Below, one piece after another: positions 37,883-47,275 of a stretch of 64,000 nucleotides of DNA (position 1 is the stretch's first letter; each line of letters begins with the position of its first letter). The stretch is from Chromatiaceae bacterium. GTDB taxonomy: Bacteria; Pseudomonadota; Gammaproteobacteria; Chromatiales; Chromatiaceae. The notes beneath the pieces were generated by a model. It saw nothing but the letters and a program-made list of their open reading frames with translations, ran no database searches and was not told where the DNA came from. The stretch is taken from NCBI GenBank assembly GCA_024235255.1, contig JACKMT010000001.1, positions 682,001 to 746,000 of the forward strand. Reading direction: 5' to 3'. Position numbers and translations under genes: made by a program.

Positions 37883-38758
37883 TTACCGCCACTCTGCGAG
37901 CAATGCGGCATAAGGATTCGGATCGTTCAGTGTCGCGCCTCGCGTTCCCACCAGCACAGCGGCGAATTGTTGCGCACGCTCAAGAATTAGTCCATGCGGC
38001 CAATCTTTTTGCAGTCCCAGGATGCAGACCGAGGCAAATGCATCGCCGGCACCGACGGTATCGACCACCGGGGTGTCGGCGGCGGGTTTTGCTTCCAGCA
38101 GATTGCCCGCATTGTCGAGCGAGATCGCCCCCTGCTTTCCCCGGGTTACCACGAGCCAGCTCAGACCGTGCCGCTCCATCAGCAGCTCTGCTTTGCGCGT
38201 TTGTGTGGCTGAGCCTTCAACCAGGATATCCAGTTCCGCATCGTTGACCTTGACCCACTTGGCACGCCCCAACAGTTTCACCGTCTGCTCGAAATTCCAC
38301 CAGGGCGGCCGCAGATTGACATCCATAAATACCGGTGTCTGGCTGCTCTGCAATAGATGGTTCAGGGCTGCCGCCGATTCGGGATTTCTCAGCGCCAGCG
38401 TGCCGTGGTAGATGAGCGACGCGTCAAGCGGCGGAACGGCAGCTGCATTGATATGATCGTAAGCGCGATCCTCGACAATATTGAAACTGGGCTGCCCCGA
38501 CTTCAGCGTCACCTCGACTTCACCGCTGGCATAGCTAGAGTCGATCTGCAGACCGGCCGCACTCATCCCCCACTGCAGCATGGTCTCACGGATCAGCTTT
38601 CCCATCGGATCGTCGCCCACCCGACTGATCAACAGGGGCCTGCAACCAAACGCCTGCAGATGCCAGGCGACATTGAACGGGGCACCGCCGAGAACCCGGC
38701 TGCCATCTTCGAAGCAGTCGAACAGCACTTCGCCAAATATCGCGGGGGATTGGGTCAT
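37883..38758 (-). CDS. PfkB-family fructokinase
   Basis: 291 residues from the ATG at 38756-38758, with AGGTGA nine bases upstream; a GTG four codons earlier overlaps that site. PfkB signatures: GGAPFNVAWHLQAFG near residue 24 and the catalytic DTVGAGDAFAS near residue 235, with VKVNDAEL before it. The group with FGEVLFDCFEDG at the start is fructokinase-like and may use ATP and fructose. Between sucrose-phosphate synthase and amylosucrase, it would return fructose to fructose-6-phosphate for a new round of sucrose synthesis; named fruK in halotolerant methanotrophs, though that name elsewhere means another enzyme. Confidence 0.9.
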   Translation of the reverse strand: MTQSPAIFGEVLFDCFEDGSRVLGGAPFNVAWHLQAFGCRPLLISRVGDDPMGKLIRETMLQWGMSAAGLQIDSSYASGEVEVTLKSGQPSFNIVEDRAYDHINAAAVPPLDASLIYHGTLALRNPESAAALNHLLQSSQTPVFMDVNLRPPWWNFEQTVKLLGRAKWVKVNDAELDILVEGSATQTRKAELLMERHGLSWLVVTRGKQGAISLDNAGNLLEAKPAADTPVVDTVGAGDAFASVCILGLQKDWPHGLILERAQQFAAVLVGTRGATLNDPNPYAALLAEWR

Positions 38759-38846
38759 TGTTCTGGTCACCTTTTTAACATTTGCAGCCAGTCTACACGC
38801 CTGAAAATAGAGGGATGTGAAATGACTGCCTGCTCAAATTCCGGGA

Positions 38847-38880
38847 TTTTAAAAAAAGGGGAAAGCGCCTACTCGCCCCT
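38847..38880 (-). terminator. possible terminator or attenuator between sps and fructokinase
   Basis: On the minus strand AGGGG, 14 bases, CCCCT followed by TTTTTT and AAAA. The stem is short but the T-run is good. It could limit read-through from sps into fructokinase and amylosucrase. Confidence 0.4.
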
Positions 38881-38886
38881 GTTGAA

Positions 38887-38940
38887 CCTGTCAACACTGT
38901 GCAAATACCCGGCTTTGCATATCCGCATTGTGTTGACAGG
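38887..38940. repeat. long interrupted inverted repeat directly after sps
   Basis: CCTGTCAACAC at 38887-38897 and its exact complement GTGTTGACAGG at 38930-38940. Inside lies a second inverted repeat TGCAAA/TTTGCA around GCCGGGTA (minus strand). As RNA this folds into a two-part hairpin beginning two bases after the sps stop codon. It may be a 3'-end or processing structure, or, as DNA, an operator. Confidence 0.5.
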
Positions 38941-38942
38941 CG

Positions 38943-41135
38943 CTAGTGCTCTGATGCTGCCGGCATCCGGCACTGCTGGAAGAAATCATAGTGCGCCAGT
39001 GCTTCCAGTATTCCGGCCGCCCCTTCTGCTTCGGCAAAATAGATGCGCTCAATATCTTCAAGCTGTGACAGCTCCTCATGATGCCGGTTGCCGACAACCA
39101 CCGCCAGCGTGTTGCCGCGCATCATATCCAGATCAGCGCCTGATCCGCCGGCCACCAGTATGTGATCCAGCGGGATGCCCCAGGTAGCGGCCATGTAGCG
39201 CAGCGCCAGCCCTTTTGAGGCCCGGATCGGCAGTACATCGAGAAACTGCCCGAAGGAGAAAATGACATTGACCGACTGCTCCTCCTTGAAAAGCAGTTGA
39301 TTGATCTCCTCCTGGCTGGGCGCTTTCTCCGGATCGATGTAATAGCTGATCTTGAAACGGCTCTGCTCGCTCTTCTCCTGCCGTACCAGACCCGGCAATG
39401 CATCCAGCACACGCCGCACCACCCGCGGGGTCCACTGCTTCTCGATATGACGCGTCCACGCGGTATCCTGAGTCAACTCGGGTGCATAGTAAATCTCGGT
39501 GCCGCCGGAGGTGATCAACACATCGGGCTCGGGTATGCCGTGGCGTTTCATCACTTTCAAGGCCGAATCGAGACGGCGTCCGGTGGCAAGGCCGAACGAC
39601 GCGCATTTGCGGTTTTCCCGGATGACGCGGATAAGCTCCGGCAGGGATTCCGGATTGCCCAGCAGGTTCTGGTCCAGATCGGTGAAAATCGCGCGATCAT
39701 GATAGAGCATCGCCTGACGCACAATCGGCTCTCTGATCAACGGTTCGGTGCGCTTTTCGACAATGGGCGTCACCATCTCCATATAGTGCGCCGCATGCGC
39801 CTCCCAGGAGTAATGCTCCCGTACACCCCGCAGCCCCTGGGTCGATCTGGTCTGCCACTGCTCCCAATCGAGCAGGATATCCTTCAGGCCGCGCGCGATA
39901 TCTTCGGTCTCCAGCGGATTGATCAACACGCCGTTGGCACAGTTGGCGATGATGTCACGCGGACCGCCATCCTCGGTCGCGACGATGGGCAGACCGCTGG
40001 CCGCCGCCTCGATCAAGGTAAGCCCGAACGGCTCGGTCAGCGCAGGATTGACGAAGACACCGCCGGAGAAAGCGGTCAGGCGATAGATCAGCGGCACATC
40101 GTCGGCCTTATGATGCTTGGGGTAGGCCACGAGACCGTACAGGTCGTAAAGGTCTATCAGCCGCAGCAGATCCGACAACACCTCCTGGGCACCGCTGTCG
40201 AGATCGCGTATATCGTCGCGATTTCCGGCCACCACCACCAAGTTTGCCCGCTCCTGCAATGTCTTGTCCTGGCCATAGGCGACGATGAGGGAGGCGATGT
40301 TCTTGCGTGCATCCGGTCTTGACAGGGCCAGAATGATCGGTTTCTCGGGCTCTTTCAGGAAGCGGCCTATCTCGCCGGCGATATCCGTCTGCCACTCTTT
40401 CCCCACCGGCGGATGAAAACGGGTGAGATCGGTCCCCGGGGGAATCACCACCATCTGTTTCGGCTGATAAAAATCGTACAACTCGTACTGCTCTTCGATC
40501 TCCTGACTGGTGCTGGTAATCACGCGTTCTGCCGAAGCCAGTGTCGTCTCTTCGGCTTCGACGCGGCGCGACATGTTGTAGCGCGACTCCACCTCGTCCG
40601 CGGTGACACCGGACGCCAGCAGCCGGCGGCGTTTGACCCGCCCCAGCGAATGGCCGGTATGGATCAGCGGTATCCCCAACACATGCGCGATGCGGCTGCC
40701 CACGTAACCGCCGTCGGCATAGTGGCTGTGCAGAATGTCCGGATGCCGATTCTTCGCTTGCAGATAGTCGATTGCGTTGTCGACGAAAGAGTCCAGATGA
40801 TCCCAGAGCTGCTCTTTGGGGATATATCCGGCAGGACCCGCCTTGATCCGGACGATGGCACAGTTGTCGCCGAGGCGCTCGACGGGTTTGGCGTAGTCGC
40901 CACTGACATCCGGCGAATCCACCAGGCGGGTGAACAGATCAACCTGTGCTACATCCGGTCTGGCCGCCAGCGCACGCGCCAGCTCCACCACATATTTGGT
41001 CTGACCGCCGGTATCGGCATCACGGCCCAGTTCGAGCTCCTCGCCCCGTATCAGTCCATGGATACTGAACAGGCAGAGGTACAGACCCTTGTTTGCTTCA
41101 TTTTCTATGTTTGCTTGTTCTGACTGCGACAACAT
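38943..41135 (-). CDS. sps: bifunctional sucrose-phosphate synthase / sucrose-phosphate phosphatase
   Basis: 730 residues. A GT-B glycosyltransferase occupies about 1-470: DTGGQTKYVVELARALA at the N-terminus, HSHYADGGYVG, HTGHSLGRVKRRRLL, the nucleotide-sugar RPDARKNI and EPFGLTLIEAAASG (Glu-x7-Glu). A HAD phosphatase domain follows from about 480: FTDLDQNLLG (nucleophile Asp), ITSGGTEIYY, and VAGGSGADLDMMRGN. It makes sucrose-6-phosphate from UDP-glucose and fructose-6-phosphate and removes the phosphate. GGGAGG is four bases before the ATG. The fusion explains why no separate spp gene is present. Sucrose is probably kept as an osmolyte or reserve. Confidence 0.94.
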   Translation of the reverse strand: MLSQSEQANIENEANKGLYLCLFSIHGLIRGEELELGRDADTGGQTKYVVELARALAARPDVAQVDLFTRLVDSPDVSGDYAKPVERLGDNCAIVRIKAGPAGYIPKEQLWDHLDSFVDNAIDYLQAKNRHPDILHSHYADGGYVGSRIAHVLGIPLIHTGHSLGRVKRRRLLASGVTADEVESRYNMSRRVEAEETTLASAERVITSTSQEIEEQYELYDFYQPKQMVVIPPGTDLTRFHPPVGKEWQTDIAGEIGRFLKEPEKPIILALSRPDARKNIASLIVAYGQDKTLQERANLVVVAGNRDDIRDLDSGAQEVLSDLLRLIDLYDLYGLVAYPKHHKADDVPLIYRLTAFSGGVFVNPALTEPFGLTLIEAAASGLPIVATEDGGPRDIIANCANGVLINPLETEDIARGLKDILLDWEQWQTRSTQGLRGVREHYSWEAHAAHYMEMVTPIVEKRTEPLIREPIVRQAMLYHDRAIFTDLDQNLLGNPESLPELIRVIRENRKCASFGLATGRRLDSALKVMKRHGIPEPDVLITSGGTEIYYAPELTQDTAWTRHIEKQWTPRVVRRVLDALPGLVRQEKSEQSRFKISYYIDPEKAPSQEEINQLLFKEEQSVNVIFSFGQFLDVLPIRASKGLALRYMAATWGIPLDHILVAGGSGADLDMMRGNTLAVVVGNRHHEELSQLEDIERIYFAEAEGAAGILEALAHYDFFQQCRMPAASEH

Positions 41136-41494
41136 TATCCTCCCTTCAAATTCTGCGTCGGTACCGAACCATGCGCTTGCGTCATTCCGGCAGAATCCGG
41201 CGCGTTGATCAGCTGCCGGTGACCCTGGTCCGCCCGCTGAGAGATAACAAGGCGTTCAATCGCCTTAATTCCAAACCACCATTAATCCGGCATTGATATC
41301 ACTGATGAATTCAACCCATCGCCGGTATTGCCGGCAGATAACCGGCTGCTGCACTACCGTTATTCTAATACATTCGTCCGATTTTTTCAGGGCGCGGGTG
41401 TTGTGCATAGGAACGTCGAAACGGCGGCAATGTAGTTTTCGCCCGAAAAATCCCCGATCCAGGCTTAAAATGTATCTTTGCGCAGCAGGCTGCG
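41136..41494. other. 359-base leader and promoter region of the sucrose genes
   Basis: No gene. It contains a candidate promoter for sps (listed separately), which would give a leader of about 220 bases, and within that leader a small perfect hairpin GCCGG-TATTG-CCGGC at 41321-41335. The long leader would allow regulation, for example by salt, but no known riboswitch class is recognisable. Confidence 0.4.
41362..41390 (-). promoter_or_regulatory. candidate sigma-70 promoter of sps
   Basis: On the minus strand CTGAAA (41385-41390), 17 bases, TAGAAT (41362-41367). The -10 matches five of six consensus bases and the -35 four of six. Confidence 0.3.
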
Positions 41495-43327
41495 TCAGGT
41501 CAGTTTCAGCCGTTTCAGCGTCTCATCGGTCGGGGCGCCGCGCTGATCCCAACCCCGCTCCCGGTAGTACGCAGGCAGCATCTCATCCAGCCGGGAGACC
41601 CAGCCTTCAGCCTTGCCGGTATTGGCCGGTTCGGTCATGCATCTGGATGGGAGCCGGTCATCCCCGGCGGTAAATCCTGCAAGATTATTGAAGCGGCGCT
41701 CCAGGTTGTAGATTCGCTCGCCGGTCTCCTTGAGCCGCTCGCCGCTCCAACCGCCGCCGCAGGCGGCGTCGATCTGATCGGCGTAATCGTCCATGCTCCA
41801 GACACTTCTGGTAAACATGCAGAGGCCCGATGAGTCGATTGCCGCTGCGCTGTCCTGGGTTGACTTGACCACTTGCGCCCGCCGTTCGGTGCCGACGCCG
41901 GAGAAATCCACCGCATAGGGGGAGGCGCGCATATGGCAGGCGCCGCGGTTGCTGGTGGCGTATGCCAGTCCCATACCCTGCATCGCCCGGGGATCGTAGC
42001 CCGGAATCTCCTGGCCCTTGACCGTGATGGAGAACTCGCTGTGGCCATATTTCCGACAAAGCCGCTCTGCGCCGAGGCCGAGATCGATCCCAAAGCCCTC
42101 CCCGAGCGCGGTCCACTCGGCAGCTTTCACCAGCGCATCAATCGAGCCGAAGCTGAAATCGACGCCGCCGGTAATCGCTCTATCGATCGCGCCGGTTTCG
42201 AACAGCTCCATCGCGGCCGCCAGCGTGCCGCCGAATGAGATGGGATCCATGCCCTGTTCGTTGCAGATGAAATTGACGTAAGTGGCTGCCTCAATGTCAT
42301 CGCAGCCGACCATCGGCCCGAACGCGAAGCCGTTTTCATACTCCAACCCGCCGCCGGCCTGGCGGTAGCGCTCGCCCTTGTCTTGAATTACAGGGTGGGC
42401 CGGATCTATTCTGGAGACCCGGCCGCAGCCGATGGTGCAGCCGAAACAGGCCTTGTTGCGCAGCAGATTGGATTTGCCGTCGGAGGCGCGCTTAGCCAGC
42501 ATCGCGTCCGAGTTGATTTTCGGGACCCCGGCAAAACTGACCTCGCGCGCGTTGCGCGTCGGCAGGGCGCCAAAACTGTTGGTAGTGTCCATCATCGGCA
42601 GAGTGCCGCGCTGCATCAGCTGGGCTCTGACCGGGCTCGGGTCCAACTTAGCCCGTGCCTGCGCCACCGCGTGCCGAAAGCGCGCCGGATCCTGTAGCGC
42701 AACGCCCCGAGTGCCCCTTACCGCCACCGCCTTAATATTCTTGGATCCCATCACCGCACCGACGCCGGAGCGCCCAGCCGCCCGGTCGCGGTCGCAGACA
42801 ATGCAGGCGTAGCGCACCAGGTTCTCACCGGCGCGGCCGATCGAGGCGATGCGTATCTGCGCATCCTGATGGCGGGCTCTGATGCGCGCCTCGGTGGTCC
42901 AGACCGACTCTCCCCAGATGAAATCCCCGGCGTCGATCAGTTCGGCCTCATCGTCGCGAATCCAGAGATAGACCGGCTTCGGCGCCCGCCCTTCCAGGAT
43001 AATCATGTCCAGCCCGGCGAATTTCATTTCGGCGCCGAAAAAGCCGCCGGCATTGGAAGCGGCGATGGCGCCGGTCAGCGCGCCTTTGGTGACCGCGGAC
43101 CAGCGCCCGCCGGTCGAAGCCATGGTCCCCGTCAGCGGACCGGTGGCGAGGATCAGCTTGTTCTCCGGAGAGAGCGGATCCGCGGCCGGATCCACCTCTT
43201 CGCACAGATACTTGCTTGCCAGGCCGCGTTGACCGAGATACTCCTCCGCCCATTGGCGGTTGAGCGGTTCGCGGGAGACCTTCGATCGATTGAGATCCAC
43301 CCGCAATATCCAACCTTGCCAGGACAT
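41495..43327 (-). CDS. aldehyde:ferredoxin oxidoreductase (tungsten, tungstopterin type)
   Basis: 610 residues; ATG with GGAGG five bases upstream. Domain order is that of AOR: N-terminal ILRVDLNRSKV and TGPLTGT, the pterin-binding region (NAGGFFGAEMKFAG; GRSGVGAVMGSKNIKAVAV), and cysteines for the 4Fe-4S cluster, CFGCTIGC near 297-304 plus a distant Cys in SSGLCMF near 508. It oxidises aldehydes to acids with ferredoxin as acceptor. No partner ferredoxin-like subunit (AorA) or tungstate transporter is adjacent, so the electron acceptor is not known. Confidence 0.92.
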   Translation of the reverse strand: MSWQGWILRVDLNRSKVSREPLNRQWAEEYLGQRGLASKYLCEEVDPAADPLSPENKLILATGPLTGTMASTGGRWSAVTKGALTGAIAASNAGGFFGAEMKFAGLDMIILEGRAPKPVYLWIRDDEAELIDAGDFIWGESVWTTEARIRARHQDAQIRIASIGRAGENLVRYACIVCDRDRAAGRSGVGAVMGSKNIKAVAVRGTRGVALQDPARFRHAVAQARAKLDPSPVRAQLMQRGTLPMMDTTNSFGALPTRNAREVSFAGVPKINSDAMLAKRASDGKSNLLRNKACFGCTIGCGRVSRIDPAHPVIQDKGERYRQAGGGLEYENGFAFGPMVGCDDIEAATYVNFICNEQGMDPISFGGTLAAAMELFETGAIDRAITGGVDFSFGSIDALVKAAEWTALGEGFGIDLGLGAERLCRKYGHSEFSITVKGQEIPGYDPRAMQGMGLAYATSNRGACHMRASPYAVDFSGVGTERRAQVVKSTQDSAAAIDSSGLCMFTRSVWSMDDYADQIDAACGGGWSGERLKETGERIYNLERRFNNLAGFTAGDDRLPSRCMTEPANTGKAEGWVSRLDEMLPAYYRERGWDQRGAPTDETLKRLKLT

Positions 43328-43467
43328 TTAAACCTCCGTTTGCCTGCACGGAAACAGTAAAAATATTCAATATATTAGTATGCCGGAAACATTAGGGCCG
43401 AAGGCCAAGGAAAAGCCTTTGGTGCTCCGTTTGTTGCCGAGTCCGCCACGCTCAGCCCGCAGCCCTG

Positions 43468-46188
43468 CTAAGCAGCTAACCAGGAGACTCCCCGACGCAC
43501 CAGCCATTTACGCAGTTCCTCGATAGCAAAGATTATCCAGGGCGCCAGCAGAATGCCACCCCATATCCAAGGCGGCAGTGCGGCGGTGGAAAAGAAACCG
43601 TGGAACAGCGGTACGTAGAGGATCATCAGAATGAATAGTACCTCCACCACCAATCCAGACCAGATCCAGGGATTGAAACGCAGCAAATAAGCGATGGCGC
43701 TCTGCCGGTTGCTGCGGCAAGCCATCACGTTGCCGATTTGACAGAAGATGATCGTCGTCAGAAATGCGCCCGTGGCCTGACCGTATAAAAGCGTATTGCC
43801 AGCCAGCGGCTGGGCCCACTGCCAGCCCCCGGCATCCAGCACCCAGAAGAAGACCAGGAACGACAGCAGCGCCTCGACCGGACCCACCAGTCCATAGCTG
43901 CGAATAAAGGTGTGGTAGCTCACCAGCCGTTCATCCCGCTGGCGCGGCGGGCGCCGCATGATATCCGACTCCGGGGGCTCATTCCCGAGGCCGATGGCAG
44001 GCAGGATATCTGTGATCAGGTCGATGGCTAAAATTTGCACCACGGTGATTGGCAGCGGAATCGGCAGCAGCACATAGGCGATGAACGGCAGTATTTCCGG
44101 AATATTGCTGGTCAGGATGTAGGTGATGAATTTCTTGATGTTGTCGTAGACCCCACGCCCCTCTTCCACCGCCTTGACGATGGTGGCGAAGTTGTCGTCC
44201 AGCAGAATGATATCGGAAGCCTCCTTAGCCACGTCCGTGCCGCGCTGTCCCATGGCGATACCGATGTCGGCCCGTTTCAACGCCGGCGCATCGTTGACGC
44301 CGTCGCCGGTCACCGCCACCACCTCACCCTGCTCTTTGAAACACTCGACTATGGTGAGTTTCTGCTCCGGGGCGATGCGTGCAAACACCACCTGATCATC
44401 TTCCAGCACCTCCGCTAACTCGGCGCGGCTCATCGCCGCCACCTGCTCACCCTCAATCACTCTGGGATGCTGCACGATATCGAGCTTGCGGGCGACGTAG
44501 GCGACCGTCTCCGCCTTGTCGCCGCTCATCACCACAATGCGAATGCCGGCGCTGTGGCAGGCAGCCACCGCGGCGGGCACCTCGGGTCTGGGCGGATCCA
44601 CCATTGCCACGAGCCCGATGAAAACCAGATCCTGCGGCTCTGCCTCCGGCATTTCCACCTCGCTGCAGGCCAGCGCCAGCACGCGCAAACCCTGGCTCGC
44701 GTAGTGGTTGGCTTGCTGTTCGATCCGCTCCCGCCCGTCACGCTGTAGCGCACGAACCGACGCTTCGCCATGCACCCGACTGCAGCGCTCTATGACCACA
44801 TCGGGGGCACCCTTTACCGTCAGATACAAGGTTCCAGCCGGGGAACGGTAGGTGGCGCTCATATATTTCAGGTCGGCATCGAAGGGGCGGCTGTGCAACT
44901 GTTCGAACCGATCGCGGATAGCAGCATAGCCACCGTGAGCCTCAACAAAATCAGCCAGCGCCACCTCGGTAGGGTCGCCGTGAAAACCGTTCCCCCCTTG
45001 GGTGGTGCCGTCGGTCGCAATCACATCGTTGCACAGCGCCATGATCTCGCTGGCCGGGCGCGCCGCCGGCAGTGAATTCAGGGCTGTCGGGTCGTGCAGA
45101 TCAATCTCGCTGAAATCCAGATAGAGCCGCTCCACATGCAGCTTGTTGCGCGTCAGCGTGCCGGTCTTGTCGGTGCAGATCACCGTGGTGGAACCGAGCG
45201 TTTCGACAGAAAGAATATGCTTCACCAGCGCGTTGCGCCTGCTCATACGCACCGAAGACTGCGTCAACGCCAGCGTCACTGTTGGCAGCAGCCCCTCGGG
45301 GACGTTGGCGACAATGATGCCGATGGCGAAAATCAGATTGGTCCAGAACGGATTGCCGATAACAAAGCCAATGATGAAAAAGAGCAGGCCGATGCCCAGC
45401 GCCAGCCAGGTTATACGCCGCACAAAGTAGCGCAACTCCCGCTGCATCGGCGTCAGATCCTGGCTGACACCGCGCGACAGCTCGGAGATGGAGCCGATTT
45501 TTGTGGCGCGGCCGGTTTGCGTGGTCAGCACCCGGGCGCTGCCTTTGAGCACCGTGGCGCCTGAACTGACCAGATGAACCGCCTCAGCAGATCCTTGCTC
45601 AAGCGCGGTCTTGTTCAGCGGCTCCGACTCGCCGCTGAGAATGGACTCATCCACCAGCAGTTGATTCGCCTGCAGCAGCACCCCGTCCACCGGGATCTTG
45701 TCCCCCTCCTGCAGCGACAGAATATCCCCCGGCACCACCTCTTTTGCATCTGCCAAATGCTGTTTGCCATCGCGCAGCAGCGCCACCTCTTTGGGAATGT
45801 AATCGAGAAACGAAAGCATCAGTTTCTCGACCTTGTAGTTCTGCAGAAATGAGACCGCCGCATTCAGCACAACCACGCCAAGCAGCGCGCTGCCGATCAG
45901 GTTGTAGCCTTCGCCCGGACTCAGGTGATCGGCCAGCAACGACAACCCCGCGGCACCCAGCAGCAGCAACGGAAACAGCGCAATGAACTCCTGCAACAGC
46001 ATCCGCCAGGGGGAGTGGGCGCGATGAAAACTGATCTGGTTCAGGCCATATTGCCGCTGCCTGGCGGGTATGTCGGTCTGACTCAGGCCGTGCTCACCGG
46101 TGTTCAGCGCCTGAAACAGCTGTTCCCTGGTTTGCCCCAGCGGACTGGCGGCCGCCGCTGCGGTCTGTCGGTAATGGCGGGGTGACAT
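43468..46188 (-). CDS. cation-transporting P-type ATPase, P2 class (IIC-like)
   Basis: 906 residues. N-terminal cation ATPase domain, actuator loop LSGESEPLNK (usual TGES here SGES), phosphorylation motif ICTDKTGTLT with Asp340, TGDGVNDAPALKRADIGIAMG, and about ten membrane helices. The M4 motif reads NVPEGLLPTVTLAL and the M6 region is followed by GNEPPESDIMRRPPR, both as in Na,K/H,K (IIC) pumps rather than SERCA-like PEGLP-A-V pumps. Ion specificity cannot be fixed from sequence; Na+, K+ or Ca2+ are possible. It follows corA by 13 bases. Confidence 0.9.
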   Translation of the reverse strand: MSPRHYRQTAAAAASPLGQTREQLFQALNTGEHGLSQTDIPARQRQYGLNQISFHRAHSPWRMLLQEFIALFPLLLLGAAGLSLLADHLSPGEGYNLIGSALLGVVVLNAAVSFLQNYKVEKLMLSFLDYIPKEVALLRDGKQHLADAKEVVPGDILSLQEGDKIPVDGVLLQANQLLVDESILSGESEPLNKTALEQGSAEAVHLVSSGATVLKGSARVLTTQTGRATKIGSISELSRGVSQDLTPMQRELRYFVRRITWLALGIGLLFFIIGFVIGNPFWTNLIFAIGIIVANVPEGLLPTVTLALTQSSVRMSRRNALVKHILSVETLGSTTVICTDKTGTLTRNKLHVERLYLDFSEIDLHDPTALNSLPAARPASEIMALCNDVIATDGTTQGGNGFHGDPTEVALADFVEAHGGYAAIRDRFEQLHSRPFDADLKYMSATYRSPAGTLYLTVKGAPDVVIERCSRVHGEASVRALQRDGRERIEQQANHYASQGLRVLALACSEVEMPEAEPQDLVFIGLVAMVDPPRPEVPAAVAACHSAGIRIVVMSGDKAETVAYVARKLDIVQHPRVIEGEQVAAMSRAELAEVLEDDQVVFARIAPEQKLTIVECFKEQGEVVAVTGDGVNDAPALKRADIGIAMGQRGTDVAKEASDIILLDDNFATIVKAVEEGRGVYDNIKKFITYILTSNIPEILPFIAYVLLPIPLPITVVQILAIDLITDILPAIGLGNEPPESDIMRRPPRQRDERLVSYHTFIRSYGLVGPVEALLSFLVFFWVLDAGGWQWAQPLAGNTLLYGQATGAFLTTIIFCQIGNVMACRSNRQSAIAYLLRFNPWIWSGLVVEVLFILMILYVPLFHGFFSTAALPPWIWGGILLAPWIIFAIEELRKWLVRRGVSWLAA

Positions 46189-46201
46189 CCTGATCTTCGC
46201 T

Positions 46202-47275
46202 TCAGATCCATTTCCGCCGGCGGAAAAAGAACAGCATCAAACCCGCGATTGTGCTCATCGCCAGCCAAACCAGCAGGTAGCCGTAGGGCCAGCCCAGCTC
46301 CGGCATATTCCAGGGACCGGCATTACGGTCGAAGTTCATGCCGTAGACACCGACGATAAAAGTGAGCGGAATGAAGATGGTCGCGATCACGGTCAATAAC
46401 CGCATGATCTGGTTCATGTGGTTGTTGACGCTGGAGAGATAGATATCCAGCATGCCCGCGCTCATGTCGCGGTAGGTTTCCAATAGATCCATCACCTGGA
46501 TCGTATGATCGTAACAGTCGCGCAGGTAAATTAGCGTATCCTCCTGCACCAGCGCCTGATCGCCGCGCAGCAGCTCGTTGATCACCTCGCGCTGCGGCCA
46601 CAGCATGCGCCGCAGCAGAATCAACTCCCGCTTGACTGTGTGAATCTTCCCCAGGGTATCACGGGTGGCGGATTCGAGTATCTGCTCCTCCAGCACCTCC
46701 ATCTGTATGCCAAAGCTCTCCAGCACCGGAAAGCCACGATCGATCACCATGTCCAGCAGGCTGTAGAGCAGAAAATCCGCGCCGCGCGAACGCAGCCGGC
46801 TGCCCTGCTCGTTCAGCCGTTTGACTATCTCCTGGAAGGCGGCAAAGCCGCCTTCGCAAAAACTGACGAGAAAGTTGCTGCCGAGAAAAAAACTGACCTG
46901 CTCGACCCTGACCAGACCCGAAACCACCTCCGGCATGCTCATCACGATAAACAGCTGGTCGTCGAACGGCTCGACCTTCGGCCGCTGGCCGATGTTGAGC
47001 ACATCCTCCAACGCCAGTGAATGCAAACGGAAAGCTGCCCCGAGTTCGCGCAGCGTGGCTTCGGTGGGCCGACCCCGCACATGCATCCAGGTCACCGAAT
47101 CATGCTGCAGGAAAGGAGCGCACTCGGAGACTGCCACATCGTCCCGAATCATGATCCGCTTCGCATCAAAGTCAATCAACTGAATCCGCAGCGGTGCGGT
47201 TTCGGATGCAGGCGCCTCGACCAGGGTACCTGGCGGTGTGCCCGGCGGATGATAACGTTTGGTGAAAAAAGCCAT
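46202..47275 (-). CDS. corA: CorA-family Mg2+/Co2+ transporter
   Basis: 357 residues. Large N-terminal cytosolic domain and two C-terminal membrane helices; the selectivity motif YGMNF (Gly312-Met313-Asn314) closes the first helix, followed by PELGWPYGYLLVW. It mediates divalent cation uptake down the electrochemical gradient. GGAGGGG precedes the ATG by ten bases. It is the first gene of a two-gene unit with the P-type ATPase, which suggests a shared role in ion balance. Confidence 0.94.
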   Translation of the reverse strand: MAFFTKRYHPPGTPPGTLVEAPASETAPLRIQLIDFDAKRIMIRDDVAVSECAPFLQHDSVTWMHVRGRPTEATLRELGAAFRLHSLALEDVLNIGQRPKVEPFDDQLFIVMSMPEVVSGLVRVEQVSFFLGSNFLVSFCEGGFAAFQEIVKRLNEQGSRLRSRGADFLLYSLLDMVIDRGFPVLESFGIQMEVLEEQILESATRDTLGKIHTVKRELILLRRMLWPQREVINELLRGDQALVQEDTLIYLRDCYDHTIQVMDLLETYRDMSAGMLDIYLSSVNNHMNQIMRLLTVIATIFIPLTFIVGVYGMNFDRNAGPWNMPELGWPYGYLLVWLAMSTIAGLMLFFFRRRKWI

